Origin: Salinirubellus salinus
Lineage (GTDB): Archaea > Halobacteriota > Halobacteria > Halobacteriales > Haloarculaceae
Direction: 5' to 3'
Assembly: GCF_025231485.1 (NCBI RefSeq)
Contig: NZ_CP104003.1
Coordinates: 3,735,960-3,799,959, forward strand
Length of the DNA: 64,000 nucleotides
Position 1 is the stretch's first letter. Each line of letters starts with the position of its first letter. Positions 42,566-52,841 of this stretch are shown here, piece by piece. The position numbers and the translations under genes were made by a program. The notes beneath the pieces were generated by a model, which saw only the letters and a list, made by a program, of their open reading frames with translations, had not been told where the DNA came from and searched no databases.

Positions 42566-42748
42566 TGTAGTTACTATAGTATATGATAAGGGTTTTTCAT
42601 TTTTGCATGTATTTCTATTGGTAAATGAATGGGGAAGAATATGTCTGCTATCCTCGCTCCCCGGAGTAGGATATCCAACACTCGTAGCGCAGAGGATGCG
42701 CCAGACTGCCACGAGACACTGTATCTCCACCGAGCAGGTGAGTCGTCG
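42566..42748. other. AT-rich divergence-like region downstream of the giant gene
   Basis: The first 80 bp (42570-42650) are very A/T-rich for this genome and include TATAGTATATGATAAGG near 42576, a plausible promoter for the deacetylase on the minus strand. The remainder is not open in a convincing frame. Confidence 0.4.
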
Positions 42749-45700
42749 TCAGCTACTGGTGTCGAGGTAGGTATCTTGGAGGTACTGTTGGACCTGTTGG
42801 CGTTCGGTGTCGGTGAGAGCGCGGTCATAGACCAGCACCGCGGCGACTTGCATGTCGAGGTATGGGGGTGCGTCGAGTTCCGCGCCGAGGACAGCCTGAC
42901 CGGTACCGGTGTCGAAGGTGTGGGTTCCGGTGCCGATTTGGGTGCCGTCTTTGTAGTGGGTGAACTGGTCGTTCGCGAGGACGACCGATTGAGTCAGCCA
43001 CCCGGCATCGGTCCCCGTGACGCCTGCGGGGTAGTCGTTGGGGCCGCCCCAGCCCTGGAGCATCAACTCGCCGTTGTCGTCGACGGTGGTGCCGAAGGCG
43101 CGGTTCGGTGAGTGGTCACCCCAGGCGAAGCCGCCGAAGCCGACCGACTGGTAGCTCGTGACGAGGAAGACGGTCCGATTCTGGTTGCTGGTCGGGAAGC
43201 CGTTGAGGCTGGTCCGATTCAGGGTGTCGTCGGTGCCGTCGAAGCTCACCGCCGCCGCTCCCGAAGGCGTCGCACCGGTCACCAAGGTGGGGGCGCCCTC
43301 GGCCGAGAGGTCGTTGTCCTGGCCGGACTGGTCGGCCCAGCTCGTCACTGCTCCGTCGGTGGTCGAGAGGCCGGTGTCGGACTCGAGGTGCAACACCAGC
43401 CCATTCGTCACGGGGAGGTCCGTCGTGCCGCTCGCGGTGACGTCGATGGAGACTGTGGCCTCGTTGGACGTCGCTCCGTCGTCGTCGTCGACGGTGTAGG
43501 TAAACGAGTCGGTCGTGGTGGTCGAGCCGTCGTGAGTGTAGGTGACGATGCCGGTCGACGTATTCACCGAGGCCGAGCCGTTCGACGGGGCGGTGACGAT
43601 AGTGACTGAGGACGGTCCGAGGGTTCCGTCGCTATCCGAGTCGTTCGCCAGGACGTCCACCTCCGCTGATTCACCTTGGGGAACGGACGCGGAGTCGTCG
43701 TTGGCTGTTGGCGCCGTATTCGAGGAGGTCACATCGATGGAGACGGTGGCTTCGTTCGAAGTCGCTCCGTCGTCGTCGTCGACGGTGTAGGTGAACGAGT
43801 CGGTCGTGGTGGTCGAGCCGTCGTGAGTGTAGGTGACGATGCCGGTCGACGTATTCACCGAGACTGAGCCGTTCGAAGGTTGGCTCACGATGGTGACCGA
43901 GGAGGGGTCGAGCGTGCCGTCTGAATCGGAGTCGTTGGCGAGGACGTCCACGTCGACCGAGTCACCTTGTGTGACCGAGGCGGCGTCGTCCAGTGCGGTC
44001 GGCGCCGTGTTGCTGGTCGTGTCGAGGTAGGTGTCTTGGAGGTACTGTTGGACCTGTTGGCGTTCGGTGTCGGTGAGAGCGCGGTCGTAGACGAGGACGG
44101 AAGCGACTTGCATGTCGAGGTATGGGGGTGCGTCGAGTTCCGCGCCGAGGACAGCCTGACCGGTGCCGGTGTCGAAGGTGTGGGTTCCGGTGCCGATTTG
44201 GGTGCCGTCTTTGTAGTGGGTGAACTGGTCGTTCGCGAGTGTGACGGACTGGGTGAGCCACCCGGCATCGGTCCCCGTGACGCCTGCGGGGTAGTCGTTG
44301 GGGCCGCCCCAGCCCTGGAGCATCAACTCGCCGTTGTCGTCGACGGTGGTGCCGAAGGCGCGGTTCGGTGAGTGGTCACCCCAGGCGAAGCCGCCGAAGC
44401 CGACCGACTGGTAGCTCGTGACGAGGAAGACGGTCCGATTCTGGTTACCGGTCGGGAAGCCGTTGAGGCTGGTCCGACTCAGGGTGTCGTCGGTGCCGTC
44501 GAAGCTCACCGCCGCCGCTCCCGAAGGCGTCGCACCGGTCAGTAGCGTCGGAGCTCCTTCCGCAGCGAGGTCGTTGTCCTGGCCGGACTGGTCGGCCCAG
44601 CTCGCGACGGTTCCGTCGGTGGTCGAGAGGCCGGTGTCGGACTCGAGGTGCAACACCAGCCCATTCGTCACGGGGAGGTCTCCCGTCGTGTTGCTCGAGG
44701 TGATGTCGATGGAGACCGTGGCCTCGTTCGATGTCGCGCCATCGTCGTCGTCGACCGTGTAGGTGAACGAGTCGGTCGTGGTGGTCGAGCCGTCGTGGGT
44801 GTAGGTGACGACGCCAGTCGTGGTATTGACCGAGGTCGAGCCGCTCGACGGGGCGGTGACGATCGTCACGGAGGATGCGTCGAGGGTACCGTCGCTATCC
44901 GAGTCGTTGGCCAGGACGTCGATGTCGACGGATTCTCCCTGCGTAACGGACGCCGAGTCGTCCAGTGCGGTCGGCGCCGTGTTGCTACTCGTGTTTAGGT
45001 AGGTGTCCTGGAGGTACGTTTCGACCTGTTGGCGTTCGGTGTCGGTCAGGGCGCGGTCGTAGACGAGGACGGCGGCGACTTCCATGTCGAGGTACGGCGA
45101 GCGGTTCAATTCTGCTCCCAGCACCGCCTCGTTGGTGCCCGTATTGAACGTGTGAGTCTGGGCGTCGATTTGAGTGCCGTCCTTGTAGTGGGTGAACTGG
45201 TCGTTGGCCAGCACGACGGACTGGCTGAGCCAGCCGGCACCCGTTCCGGTGACGCCTGCGGGGTAGTCGTTGGGGCCCCCCCAGCCCTGAATCATCAAGA
45301 CGCCCTCGTCGTCGACGGTGGTGCCGAAGGCTTCGTTTCCGTTCACGTCGCCCCAGGTGAACCCACCGAAGCCGGTCGATTGATAGCTCGTGACGAGGAA
45401 GACAGTCCGGTTCTGGTTGCCAGTCGGGAAGGCGTTGAGTGTCGACCGTGAGAGTGCGTCGTCGGTGCCGTCGAAGCTCACCGCGGCGGCTCCCGACGGC
45501 GTCGCGCCGGTGATGAGGGTGGGGTCTCCCTCGGCCGAGAGGTCGTTGTCCTGGCCGGACTGGTCGGCCCAGCTCGCGACGGTTCCGTCGGTGGTCGAGA
45601 GGCCGGTGTCGGACTCGAGGTGCAACACCAGCCCATTCGTCACCAGCTGGTCGCAGGCACCGACGGCTTCGTACGTCGCGGTGTAAGTGGTGTCCGTCTC

Positions 45701-48700
45701 GGGGACGGTGATATCGTGTACACGAGCGCCGCCGTCGGACCAACTCTGGAATGCGTACTCCGTCCCGTCGACACACTGCGTCTCCGGTGCTTCGATAGTG
45801 TGTGTGAAGTTGATGGCGGTGTCGTGGGTGTACGGCGTGTCTCGAGTGATCGAGTCGAGTTTGAACGACAGCCCTGACGGTTCGGTGTCGAACGTGAGGT
45901 TGACCTTGTCTGGGAAGACGAACACCGAATCCGTAGCGGTCAGTCCGTCGGAGTCCGTCACCGTGACCGTCGCCTCGTAGCCAGTGTCGCTGCTGTAATC
46001 GTGGCCTTCCGTCGGAACCGTGTAGTTCGCCGTGTCTCCGTTAACGTCGTCGAAGCCAGGGTGGGTGTGCTCGTCGTGCAGGAATGTCAGCGTCCAGTCG
46101 TACTGCGAGTCGGAGAGGGTTCCGTCCTCGGGGTCCGAGGCGTTAGCGACGAAGTTGATCGTCTCGCCCGCCCGGAACAGGGACTCGTTGGCCGGGGCCG
46201 TGATGTTCACGCTCGGTGGACTCCCGACCTGAATCGTGATACGTGCGGACGTGACCGTATTAGACCCGTCCGTCACCTCCAGGTACGCGTCGTAGCTTCC
46301 CGGCGAGCCGTACGTGTGAGTCGCGTCCTTCCCGCTCGCCTGTGTCCCGTCGCCGAACACCCAGGTGTACGAGAGGGCATCGCCGTCGGGGTCGGTCGCG
46401 TTCCCGGTGAACGCGACTGTCTGGGGCGAGGGCCCCGACGTCGTATTCGCGGTCGCCTCCGTTATCTCGGGTGGCTGATTGTCGGTGTAGCTGATTCGAT
46501 AGACGTTACCGTCGACGATACCAGTGTAGTAAAGCGACCCGTCCGGTCCCTGTCCGACGAATACGATGGCGTCGCTCGAGCTGTAGAAGTCCTCGCTCGT
46601 CTGGACGTCACCAGTACTGTCGAACGTCAGGTACTTGATCCAGCCCCGTACGTAGTCGCTGTAGAACAGTGTCTCGTTGTACGTCGACGGGAACTGTTGT
46701 CCCCGATACAGCGGACCGACGGTCACCGACGCCCCGGTCCCGTCGTGCGGGTAGGCGTAGATGGGGTCGGTGTAGTCCGGGTTGTCACAGTAACCTTCAC
46801 ACTCGGGCCAGCCGTAGTTCGCGGCGCTCTCACCTAGGTTGATGTCCTCGTAGGCGGTGCTGTCGTTGTTTCCCCCGACCTCGCCGATGAAGAAGCGCGA
46901 GGTCGGTTGGTCGAAGTTCGCACGGTAAGGGTTCCGGAGCCCGTAGGCGTAGATGGAATCCAGGGCGTCCGGGTCGTCGACGAACGGATTGGTGCTCGGG
47001 ATGGAACCGTCGCGGTTCACCCGGATGATCTTGCCGTTGGCGTTCGAGAGGTCCTGCGCGGCCGAGCCGTTGAACTGTTCACCGGTCGTGAGGTAGATCC
47101 GTCCGTCAGGGCCGACGTCGAGGCCACCACCGAAGTGACAGCACCGAGAGACGTTCGTCTGCTCGTTCTGCCAGACGACTGCCTCGCTAGCTGGGTCCCC
47201 CGCACTCTCGATGCCACCGCTGTTCTCGACGTGCTGGAACCGGGAGATGCGGTTCTTGTCGACCGTGTCGTTCGTGTAGTAGACGTAGAAGTACCCGTTC
47301 TGACCGAAGTCGGGGTCCAGCGCGATGTCGAGGAGACCCTGCTCACCCCTCGTCCGGACGTTCGACACCGTCATGTACGGCTCGGCCACCGCGGGCGACT
47401 CGGTGGCGTTGGCGATGAACATCTCGCCGTTCTTCTGGAGAAGTATCATCCGTCCGTCTGGAAGGAACGTGAAGGCGACTGGTTGGTTGTACCCCGTGAG
47501 TATCCTGACCGCCGAGAAGTTCGAACTGGTGGAGAAGCTAGCGGTGGACGTGTCCTGGGTCGTGCTCAGACTCTTGGTCTGGGTGTCGTCACCGATCGTG
47601 CTCGTCGACGACGGATCGACGACGCCTCTACGGCCTCGAGGAGCGTCCTTCGTGACCTCGAAGGTGACCGTGGCGATATTGGAGAGGTTCCCGTCGTCGT
47701 CGGCCACACGGTACGTCAGCGTGTCCTCGTACCCGGCGAACAATCCGTGAGCGTACCGTATCCTCCCGGAGTTGCCGAGGACTTGCAGCGTGCCGTTGGA
47801 CGGCCGCTCTACGATATCGAGACTCGACTGGTCGAGGGTTCCGTCGGGGTCAGCATCGTTCGCCAGAACGTCGACGACCACGGTCGTTCCGGGATACAGC
47901 GCGACCGCATCGTCGCTCGCTGTCGGCGGTTCGCTCGTCTCGATGCCCGTCACGTCGATGGAGACGGTGGCCTCGTCGGAGGTAGCGCCGTCGTCGTCGT
48001 CGACGGTGTAGGTGAACGAATCGGTAGCGGCCGTCGAGCCGTCGTGGGTGTAGGTGACGGCTCCCGTTGTCTCGTTCACGGTCAGTGTCCCGTTCGATGG
48101 TCCGCTCACGACAGCGACCGTCGAAGCGTCGACGGTCCCCTCCGTGTCGGAGTCGTTGGCCAGCACGTCGACGGCGACCGACTCACCCTGCGGAACGGAC
48201 GCGGAGTCGTCGTTGGCTGTCGGCGCCGTATTCGAGGACGTCACATCCATGGAGACAGTCGTCTCGTTTGAGGTGGCGCCATCGTCGTCAGCGACGGTGT
48301 AGGTGAACGAGTCGGTCGTGGCGGTCGAGCCGTCGTGGGTGTAGGTGACGACGCCGGTCGTCCCGTTGACTGTCACCGTGCCGTTCTCGGCCCCACTCGC
48401 AACGGTGACCGACGAGGGGTCCAGCGTCCCGTCGAAATCGGAGTCGTTGGCCAGCACGTCGACAGTAACAGACTCACCCACTGGCACGCTGGCTGAGTCG
48501 CCGTTGGTGTTCGGAGGCTGATTCGGTTCCGCTGTGGACCCGATGTAGGTGGTGTCCAGGTCCTGCTGTAGCTCCTCGCGTTCGGCGTCCGAGAGTGCCC
48601 GGTCGTACACTAGGACCGCTGCGACGTCCATCTCGGTATAGGGTGGTGCGTTCGGGTTCGCCCCCAGTACGATCTCGTCGGCCGCTGTATCGAAGGTGTG

Positions 48701-49696
48701 CGTCGCGACGTCGATCTCGCTCCCGTCGGAGTAGTGAGACAGCCGACCGTCGTTCAGGACGGCGGTCTGCGTCAGCCAGCCGGCCCCCGTCCCGGGAGTC
48801 TCGGAGACGAAGTCGCTGGAGCCACCCCACCCCTGGATTGCCAGTAGTCCGTCTCTGTCGACCACCAGTCCGAACGCCTGGTTCCCCCGGGGAGCACCGT
48901 AGCTGAACCCCCCCGTCCCAGTAGAGCGGTATCGAGCGACAAGAACGACAGTCCGGTCTTCGCTCCCCGTCGGAAGGCCACTCGTCCCGTCGCGGCGTAG
49001 CGCGTCATCGTCACCGTCGAATCGGAGTGCCGGCATATCGGTCGGAGTTCCGGACCTGAGTAGCGCTGGTCGACCGGTCGCGGAGAGGTCGTTCCCCCCC
49101 GACGTCTGGTCCTGCCACGCCGTAGCCGTCTGACCGTCGGTGACGACGCCCTCGTCGGCCGTCAGCGCGAGGACGAGACCATCGGTCACCGGCACGGACA
49201 TCGATTCGCTCTCCGTCGGTGTTGGTGTTGGCGTTGGAGATGGTGTTGGTGTTGGCGTTGGAGATGGTGTTGGTGTTGGCGTTGGAGATGGTGTTGGTGT
49301 TGGCGTTGGAGATGGTGTTGGTGTTGGCGTTGGAGATGGTGTTGGTGTTGGCGTTGGAGATGGTGTTGGTGTTGGCGTTGGAGATGGTGTTGGTGTTGGC
49401 GTTGGAGATGGTGTTGGTGTTGGCGTTGGAGATGGTGTTGGTGTTGGCGGGACGTTCGTCGGGGTCGGCGTCGAGGTAGATTCTGGCGTCGAAATCGGTT
49501 GGGAAGAGGGGGTCGGTGTCTGCGTCTCAGAGACGTTTGGGGTAGTGCGTTCGAGCCCGTCGCTCACGGAGACGAGGTCGGTGCCGTCCCCACCGGCCTC
49601 TGTGGGCTTCGGGGTGATCGCTGTCACCCCCGATAGGCTCGCCGCGATGACCAGAAAGAACGCAACCAGGACCGTGGAGAGTTGGTGAAACGACAT
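42749..49696 (-). CDS. Giant mosaic surface protein: LamG x4, cadherin-like x6, sugar-dehydrogenase propeller, PKD
   Basis: A 2,315-residue secreted protein. Residues 1-30 ([20 protein letters not shown]...) form a Sec-type signal or N-terminal membrane segment. Residues about 84-163 are a Ser/Pro/Thr tandem repeat. LamG-like domains lie near 169-392, 1348-1566, 1671-1891 and 2089-2315 (motifs [13 protein letters not shown] and LVYDRAL). Cadherin-like repeats ([31 protein letters not shown]) fill 393-686, 1566-1669 and 1891-2086. A glucose/sorbosone-dehydrogenase-like propeller spans about 723-1073 ([30 protein letters not shown]), followed by a PKD domain. No C-terminal anchor is visible. 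It is probably an adhesin or S-layer-associated enzyme. Confidence 0.88.
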   Translation of the reverse strand: MSFHQLSTVLVAFFLVIAASLSGVTAITPKPTEAGGDGTDLVSVSDGLERTTPNVSETQTPTPSSQPISTPESTSTPTPTNVPPTPTPSPTPTPTPSPTPTPTPSPTPTPTPSPTPTPTPSPTPTPTPSPTPTPTPSPTPTPTPSPTPTPTPSPTPTPTPTESESMSVPVTDGLVLALTADEGVVTDGQTATAWQDQTSGGNDLSATGRPALLRSGTPTDMPALRFDGDDDALRRDGTSGLPTGSEDRTVVLVARYRSTGTGGFSYGAPRGNQAFGLVVDRDGLLAIQGWGGSSDFVSETPGTGAGWLTQTAVLNDGRLSHYSDGSEIDVATHTFDTAADEIVLGANPNAPPYTEMDVAAVLVYDRALSDAEREELQQDLDTTYIGSTAEPNQPPNTNGDSASVPVGESVTVDVLANDSDFDGTLDPSSVTVASGAENGTVTVNGTTGVVTYTHDGSTATTDSFTYTVADDDGATSNETTVSMDVTSSNTAPTANDDSASVPQGESVAVDVLANDSDTEGTVDASTVAVVSGPSNGTLTVNETTGAVTYTHDGSTAATDSFTYTVDDDDGATSDEATVSIDVTGIETSEPPTASDDAVALYPGTTVVVDVLANDADPDGTLDQSSLDIVERPSNGTLQVLGNSGRIRYAHGLFAGYEDTLTYRVADDDGNLSNIATVTFEVTKDAPRGRRGVVDPSSTSTIGDDTQTKSLSTTQDTSTASFSTSSNFSAVRILTGYNQPVAFTFLPDGRMILLQKNGEMFIANATESPAVAEPYMTVSNVRTRGEQGLLDIALDPDFGQNGYFYVYYTNDTVDKNRISRFQHVENSGGIESAGDPASEAVVWQNEQTNVSRCCHFGGGLDVGPDGRIYLTTGEQFNGSAAQDLSNANGKIIRVNRDGSIPSTNPFVDDPDALDSIYAYGLRNPYRANFDQPTSRFFIGEVGGNNDSTAYEDINLGESAANYGWPECEGYCDNPDYTDPIYAYPHDGTGASVTVGPLYRGQQFPSTYNETLFYSDYVRGWIKYLTFDSTGDVQTSEDFYSSSDAIVFVGQGPDGSLYYTGIVDGNVYRISYTDNQPPEITEATANTTSGPSPQTVAFTGNATDPDGDALSYTWVFGDGTQASGKDATHTYGSPGSYDAYLEVTDGSNTVTSARITIQVGSPPSVNITAPANESLFRAGETINFVANASDPEDGTLSDSQYDWTLTFLHDEHTHPGFDDVNGDTANYTVPTEGHDYSSDTGYEATVTVTDSDGLTATDSVFVFPDKVNLTFDTEPSGLSFKLDSITRDTPYTHDTAINFTHTIEAPETQCVDGTEYAFQSWSDGGARVHDITVPETDTTYTATYEAVGACDQLVTNGLVLHLESDTGLSTTDGTVASWADQSGQDNDLSAEGDPTLITGATPSGAAAVSFDGTDDALSRSTLNAFPTGNQNRTVFLVTSYQSTGFGGFTWGDVNGNEAFGTTVDDEGVLMIQGWGGPNDYPAGVTGTGAGWLSQSVVLANDQFTHYKDGTQIDAQTHTFNTGTNEAVLGAELNRSPYLDMEVAAVLVYDRALTDTERQQVETYLQDTYLNTSSNTAPTALDDSASVTQGESVDIDVLANDSDSDGTLDASSVTIVTAPSSGSTSVNTTTGVVTYTHDGSTTTTDSFTYTVDDDDGATSNEATVSIDITSSNTTGDLPVTNGLVLHLESDTGLSTTDGTVASWADQSGQDNDLAAEGAPTLLTGATPSGAAAVSFDGTDDTLSRTSLNGFPTGNQNRTVFLVTSYQSVGFGGFAWGDHSPNRAFGTTVDDNGELMLQGWGGPNDYPAGVTGTDAGWLTQSVTLANDQFTHYKDGTQIGTGTHTFDTGTGQAVLGAELDAPPYLDMQVASVLVYDRALTDTERQQVQQYLQDTYLDTTSNTAPTALDDAASVTQGDSVDVDVLANDSDSDGTLDPSSVTIVSQPSNGSVSVNTSTGIVTYTHDGSTTTTDSFTYTVDDDDGATSNEATVSIDVTSSNTAPTANDDSASVPQGESAEVDVLANDSDSDGTLGPSSVTIVTAPSNGSASVNTSTGIVTYTHDGSTTTTDSFTYTVDDDDGATSNEATVSIDVTASGTTDLPVTNGLVLHLESDTGLSTTDGAVTSWADQSGQDNDLSAEGAPTLVTGATPSGAAAVSFDGTDDTLNRTSLNGFPTSNQNRTVFLVTSYQSVGFGGFAWGDHSPNRAFGTTVDDNGELMLQGWGGPNDYPAGVTGTDAGWLTQSVVLANDQFTHYKDGTQIGTGTHTFDTGTGQAVLGAELDAPPYLDMQVAAVLVYDRALTDTERQQVQQYLQDTYLDTSS
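42780..43423 (-). repeat. Fourth LamG module, near-identical to bases 44040-44683
   Basis: This block aligns with 44040-44683 at a constant offset of 1,260 bp and with no indel seen by eye; substitutions are few (for example GTATCTTGGA versus GTGTCTTGGA). A recent duplication or gene conversion inside one gene is the simplest reading. Confidence 0.8.
43451..44030 (-). repeat. Two tandem cadherin-like repeats, 291-bp unit
   Basis: Units near 43451 and 43741 are offset by 291 bp (97 codons) and share long identical stretches such as the codons for [19 protein letters not shown]. They make the third inter-LamG block longer than the block at 44690-45000, which holds only one repeat. Confidence 0.75.
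44040..44683 (-). repeat. Third LamG module, near-identical to bases 42780-43423
   Basis: The partner of the 1,260-bp offset duplication. The corresponding module at 45010-45655 is clearly more diverged, so the last two LamG modules are the most recent pair. Confidence 0.8.
49213..49449 (-). repeat. Nine-copy 24-bp tandem repeat encoding SPTPTPTP
   Basis: Nine units of 24 bp (each contains GTTGGAGAT on the plus strand, at 49237, 49261, 49285 and so on to 49429). Each unit encodes one octapeptide of Ser, Pro and Thr, so unit gain or loss keeps the frame. The region is a likely O-glycosylation stalk between the signal segment and the first LamG domain. The opposite strand is also open, but only as a shadow of this repeat. 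Confidence 0.9.
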
Positions 49697-49722
49697 TCAC
49701 CTGTCTACCCCATGGCAAATAA

Positions 49723-49731
49723 GATTGTTAG
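49723..49731 (-). promoter_or_regulatory. CTAACAATC box of the giant surface-protein gene
   Basis: On the minus strand CTAACAATC ends 26 nt before the ATG at 49696, the distance expected for a basal box of a leaderless mRNA. The remainder of the 49697-49908 gap is A/T-rich and without a convincing ORF; it must also hold the promoter of the divergent methyltransferase gene. Confidence 0.5.
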
Positions 49732-49908
49732 ATACATGCTAGACATTGTCGTGATCGGAGATGTCTCGTGCTTAGAAACATCAATAATCAATGACTGTCT
49801 TATCTCGACTACTGTCGCCGAGTAGACGGCCCAGTCTCAAGATGAACGTGCGGAATCCGCTTCCGATAGTGACACAGTAACCTATACGACCACGAGAAGA
49901 ATACGACT

Positions 49909-50751
49909 GTGAAATCACAACCCTCACCGGAACGTGGCCGACAGAGCGGCAGACCTCACGAGAGCCCCCCGGAACGAGACCACGAGAACTCGGCATCTTC
50001 AGAGGAGAAACAAGGCGTGCTCGACCGAGCTCTCAAGATCGCACGTGAGGACGGTATCCTTCAGCTGCTCCGCAGCACGGAACGCGTCGTTCGTGCGCGA
50101 CTGCTCTACGAACTCCAGAAGCACGAGATGACTCGTCAGTTGTACGAGTCGGCGTTTGCCTACACCGATTACTGGGAAAGTCGGTATGCGGCGGGTCGCC
50201 CCTCCGGCCCCGGGTCTGTGGGTGCTCACGCCCGATTCAAGGCCGACGTTGTCAACGAACTCGTGGCCGAGAACGATGTCGAGTCCGTCCTGGAGTTCGG
50301 CTGTGGGGACGGTTCCCAACTCGAACTCGCCGAGTATCCGGAGTACATCGGGCTCGAGGTGTCCGAGTCCGCCGTCCAACAGTGCGCCGAGCGATTCGCC
50401 GACGACCCAAGGAAGAGTTTCTTCCTGTACCGGCCGAGCTCGTTCGTCAACCGGGGTCCGTTCGACTCGGACGTGGTCGTCTCCCTCGAGGTGCTCTTTC
50501 ACGTAGTGGATCGCGAGACGTGGGAGAAGACGCTCTCGGACATGTTCAACGCGGCTCGCAGATACGTCGTTGTATTCTCGAGCAACCGTGACGACCCCGC
50601 GACCGACAAGATGCACATCCGACATCGGCGATTCACCGAGCACGTCGAACGGGAGTTCCCGGAGTTCGAACTGATCGAGGTCGTCGAGAACCCGTTCGAA
50701 GAGCGACACTCCGATTTCTACATATACGAACGGACCGCCCCAGAGGAGTGA
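49909..50751 (+). CDS. Class I SAM-dependent methyltransferase
   Basis: A 280-residue methyltransferase. SVLEFGCGDGSQLELAEYPEYIGLEVS near residue 127 forms the SAM-binding motif I and acidic motif II, and DVVVSLEVLFHVVDRETWEKTL near residue 190 motif IV. It has an N-terminal extension with a Glu/Arg/Ser-rich head (GTG start at 49909) and a helix KIAREDGILQLLRSTERVVRARLL near residue 45. In this locus it may methylate a sugar or lipid carrier. It converges with the toroid gene; the first gene of its own transcript. Confidence 0.85.
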   Translation: MKSQPSPERGRQSGRPHESPPERDHENSASSEEKQGVLDRALKIAREDGILQLLRSTERVVRARLLYELQKHEMTRQLYESAFAYTDYWESRYAAGRPSGPGSVGAHARFKADVVNELVAENDVESVLEFGCGDGSQLELAEYPEYIGLEVSESAVQQCAERFADDPRKSFFLYRPSSFVNRGPFDSDVVVSLEVLFHVVDRETWEKTLSDMFNAARRYVVVFSSNRDDPATDKMHIRHRRFTEHVEREFPEFELIEVVENPFEERHSDFYIYERTAPEE

Positions 50752-50810
50752 CCTCCCCTTGGTGATTCGACCGAGACAGCTTTCGCCCCGAGCTAGCGTC
50801 CACGCTCGAC

Positions 50811-52655
50811 TTACTGAGAGGCCGACGTTCGCCGCTGGTCGGCTACCGCCCTCGCCTTCTGTGAGTCGTCTGGCGCACAGTCGAACGGTCCGTCGAGCAG
50901 GTTCGTCAGGGCCATCAGGTACGAGCCGACCTCGTAGGCGCCCTTGAACATCTGGTCGGACACGTCCATCCGTCCGTCGACGGTGAGGAACCGCATCGGA
51001 ACCCCGATATCCGATTTCGTGTGTAGGTTCTCTCCAAGGACGTTGGCCCCGTAGATCCACTCCATCGCCCGCCGGACGACGTCGGAGTAGCGTCGGTCGC
51101 CGCCCGCACGATAGTACTCCCCGACGGCGTTGACGAAGAACGTCTGATGACACGAGTAGAGGAAGTCCCAGTGCGGCGGTCGGCGACCGAGTCGTTTCTC
51201 GATATCGTGGCGGAGTCTGACCCGGACCGGGAGGTCCTCCCAGACGAACGCCCCGCTCTCGAGCAGTCGTTCACGAATCGTGTAGTCGAGGACGCGTTCG
51301 GCAGTGGCGAGGTACCCATCCGCACCGAGGGCCCCTGCCGCCCGGCAGACTCCCCACAGCGTGTACATCTGGTTCTGGTGGCGTAGCGTCGTGTGGTTGT
51401 CGAACTCGAAGAGGTCGTCGTCGTTCAGCCGCTTGTTGACCGTCCAGAGCCCATCGGCCAGTGCGCCTCTGACCTCGTCGTCGCCGGTCTGCTCGTACAG
51501 GTGTGCCCAGCCGAAGAGGAGAAGCGAATCCTCCGCGTGCTCGAACTGGTAGGTGGCCTGCGAGTGCTCGAACAGTTCCCGGGCGGTCCGGACGTACACC
51601 TCCTCGTCGAAGGCGGTGGCCGCGAGCGAGAACGAGGCGACGAGTGGGCCGACACCGTAACTCGGCATCTCCGCACGGATGGTACCGTCCTCGACCCGAT
51701 CCCTGAAGTACTCCAGCTCTCTCCGTAGCTTCTCGTCGTACGTCGTGGTTCCCAGCCCGGACGTCCGCCATCGCAGCGCACCCACGAGCGCGAACGGTGC
51801 GTATCGCCACTGCAACTCGTTATCGACCCGCCAGATCGGCGACCCGTCGTCGTCGAACCGGTATCCGAGGCCCCTGGCGATTTTCCGTCCCCCTTCGTCC
51901 CAGAACCCGTTCTCCGCAGTCGGCCGGAAAAGCGCCTCTAGTGCGTCTGAGAGATACGACCGGTACGGGAGTGGTCGAACCGACAGGACGACCTGCGAGG
52001 CGCACTCCCAGCGTCCTCGGTCGGTAATCTGTTCGGTGCGCCGCGCCGCGAGCGACGCTGCAGTCTCCTGAATGTCCGTGGGAAGTCGGGTGAGGTACCG
52101 GTGCACTCGGTGAGGGAACTGATAGATGAGCGTCCGGTCGTGGAGCCACCAGTCCGGCGAGACGAGATCGAGTACCTCGTCGGGTTCGTAGTAGCGCATC
52201 CGCCCGCCGTCCATCGGGTAGTACGGAGAGCGGGTCGTCGGGACGGTCAGGACGACCGGGCCGGCACAGACCCGGTGAAGTTCGTCGGTCAGCGTCTCGA
52301 TGTCGAGGAACAGCCAGTCGTAAGGACCGACAGAGAGACCGCCGTCGAACCGCCCAGAGTCGAACTCGAGGACGGGGGCCGTCGGGTCTGTCACCACGTA
52401 CTCGTCGACCGAGTCCCCGAGAATCTCCTCCGCGCGAGCAGACGCGTCCCGGGAGAAGTCGAGTCGGGTGATCCGTTCCGCCTGAACGTCGGCAGTGACG
52501 TTCACCTCCGAGGCGACGTCGAGTAGGTGAGCGTCTCGACCGGTCAGTCCGGCGAGGCACTGCCGGGTCGCTCGTCTCTCCGCGTCCCGGAGGTACTGTA
52601 CTGTCGGGTTGGCTGGTGGCTGCTTCACCCAATCGACGAGTGTTGTTTCGTCCAT
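50811..52655 (-). CDS. Fusion of a degenerate methyltransferase-like domain and an (alpha/alpha) toroid
   Basis: A 614-residue protein. The first 200 residues resemble a class I methyltransferase, but the glycine-rich SAM motif is missing (LLDVASEVNVTADVQAERITRLDF); RFDGGLSVGPYDWLFLDIETLTDEL recalls motif IV. Residues about 230-600 show many paired helices with aromatic turns (WAHLYEQTGDDEVRGALADGLW, HQNQMYTLWGVCRAAGALG, WDFLYSCHQTFFVNAVGEYY), the pattern of an (alpha/alpha)6 toroid as in heparinase- or glycoside-hydrolase-like enzymes. A sugar-processing role fits the locus; catalytic residues are not identified. ATG 52655 is preferred over an upstream in-frame start. Confidence 0.7.
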   Translation of the reverse strand: MDETTLVDWVKQPPANPTVQYLRDAERRATRQCLAGLTGRDAHLLDVASEVNVTADVQAERITRLDFSRDASARAEEILGDSVDEYVVTDPTAPVLEFDSGRFDGGLSVGPYDWLFLDIETLTDELHRVCAGPVVLTVPTTRSPYYPMDGGRMRYYEPDEVLDLVSPDWWLHDRTLIYQFPHRVHRYLTRLPTDIQETAASLAARRTEQITDRGRWECASQVVLSVRPLPYRSYLSDALEALFRPTAENGFWDEGGRKIARGLGYRFDDDGSPIWRVDNELQWRYAPFALVGALRWRTSGLGTTTYDEKLRRELEYFRDRVEDGTIRAEMPSYGVGPLVASFSLAATAFDEEVYVRTARELFEHSQATYQFEHAEDSLLLFGWAHLYEQTGDDEVRGALADGLWTVNKRLNDDDLFEFDNHTTLRHQNQMYTLWGVCRAAGALGADGYLATAERVLDYTIRERLLESGAFVWEDLPVRVRLRHDIEKRLGRRPPHWDFLYSCHQTFFVNAVGEYYRAGGDRRYSDVVRRAMEWIYGANVLGENLHTKSDIGVPMRFLTVDGRMDVSDQMFKGAYEVGSYLMALTNLLDGPFDCAPDDSQKARAVADQRRTSASQ

Positions 52656-52801
52656 GGCTGTTGATTCTCGGTTCTGTTCGTGGGAACCGGAGCACGTGAA
52701 GTACCCCGGTCCCCACCGATACCGACAGCGGTCGTCGCCGCTGGCGGTCCCCACGACCGTCACCTCGCGGGAGTCGTAGCGACCCAAACGCGACTATGGG
52801 T

Positions 52802-52813
52802 AAAGTATTTATT
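52802..52813 (+). promoter_or_regulatory. TATA-like box of the GT4 gene
   Basis: AAAGTATTTATT lies about 30 nt before the ATG at 52842 and replaces the TAACAA-type box used elsewhere. The short gap 52656-52841 also holds the start region of the toroid gene. Confidence 0.5.
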
Positions 52814-52841
52814 CCTCGACATCTCGCTGGTAGAGGTGTCG

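Noticed and set aside
49213-49449. Possible CRISPR array
   Set aside because: The 24-bp units are contiguous, with no unique spacers, and lie inside an open reading frame as SPTPTPTP codons.
49219-49479. Plus-strand frame of repeated VLVLALE-type residues
   Set aside because: It is the antisense shadow of the 24-bp repeat in the giant surface-protein gene. It has no independent start context, and its content follows the repeat period.
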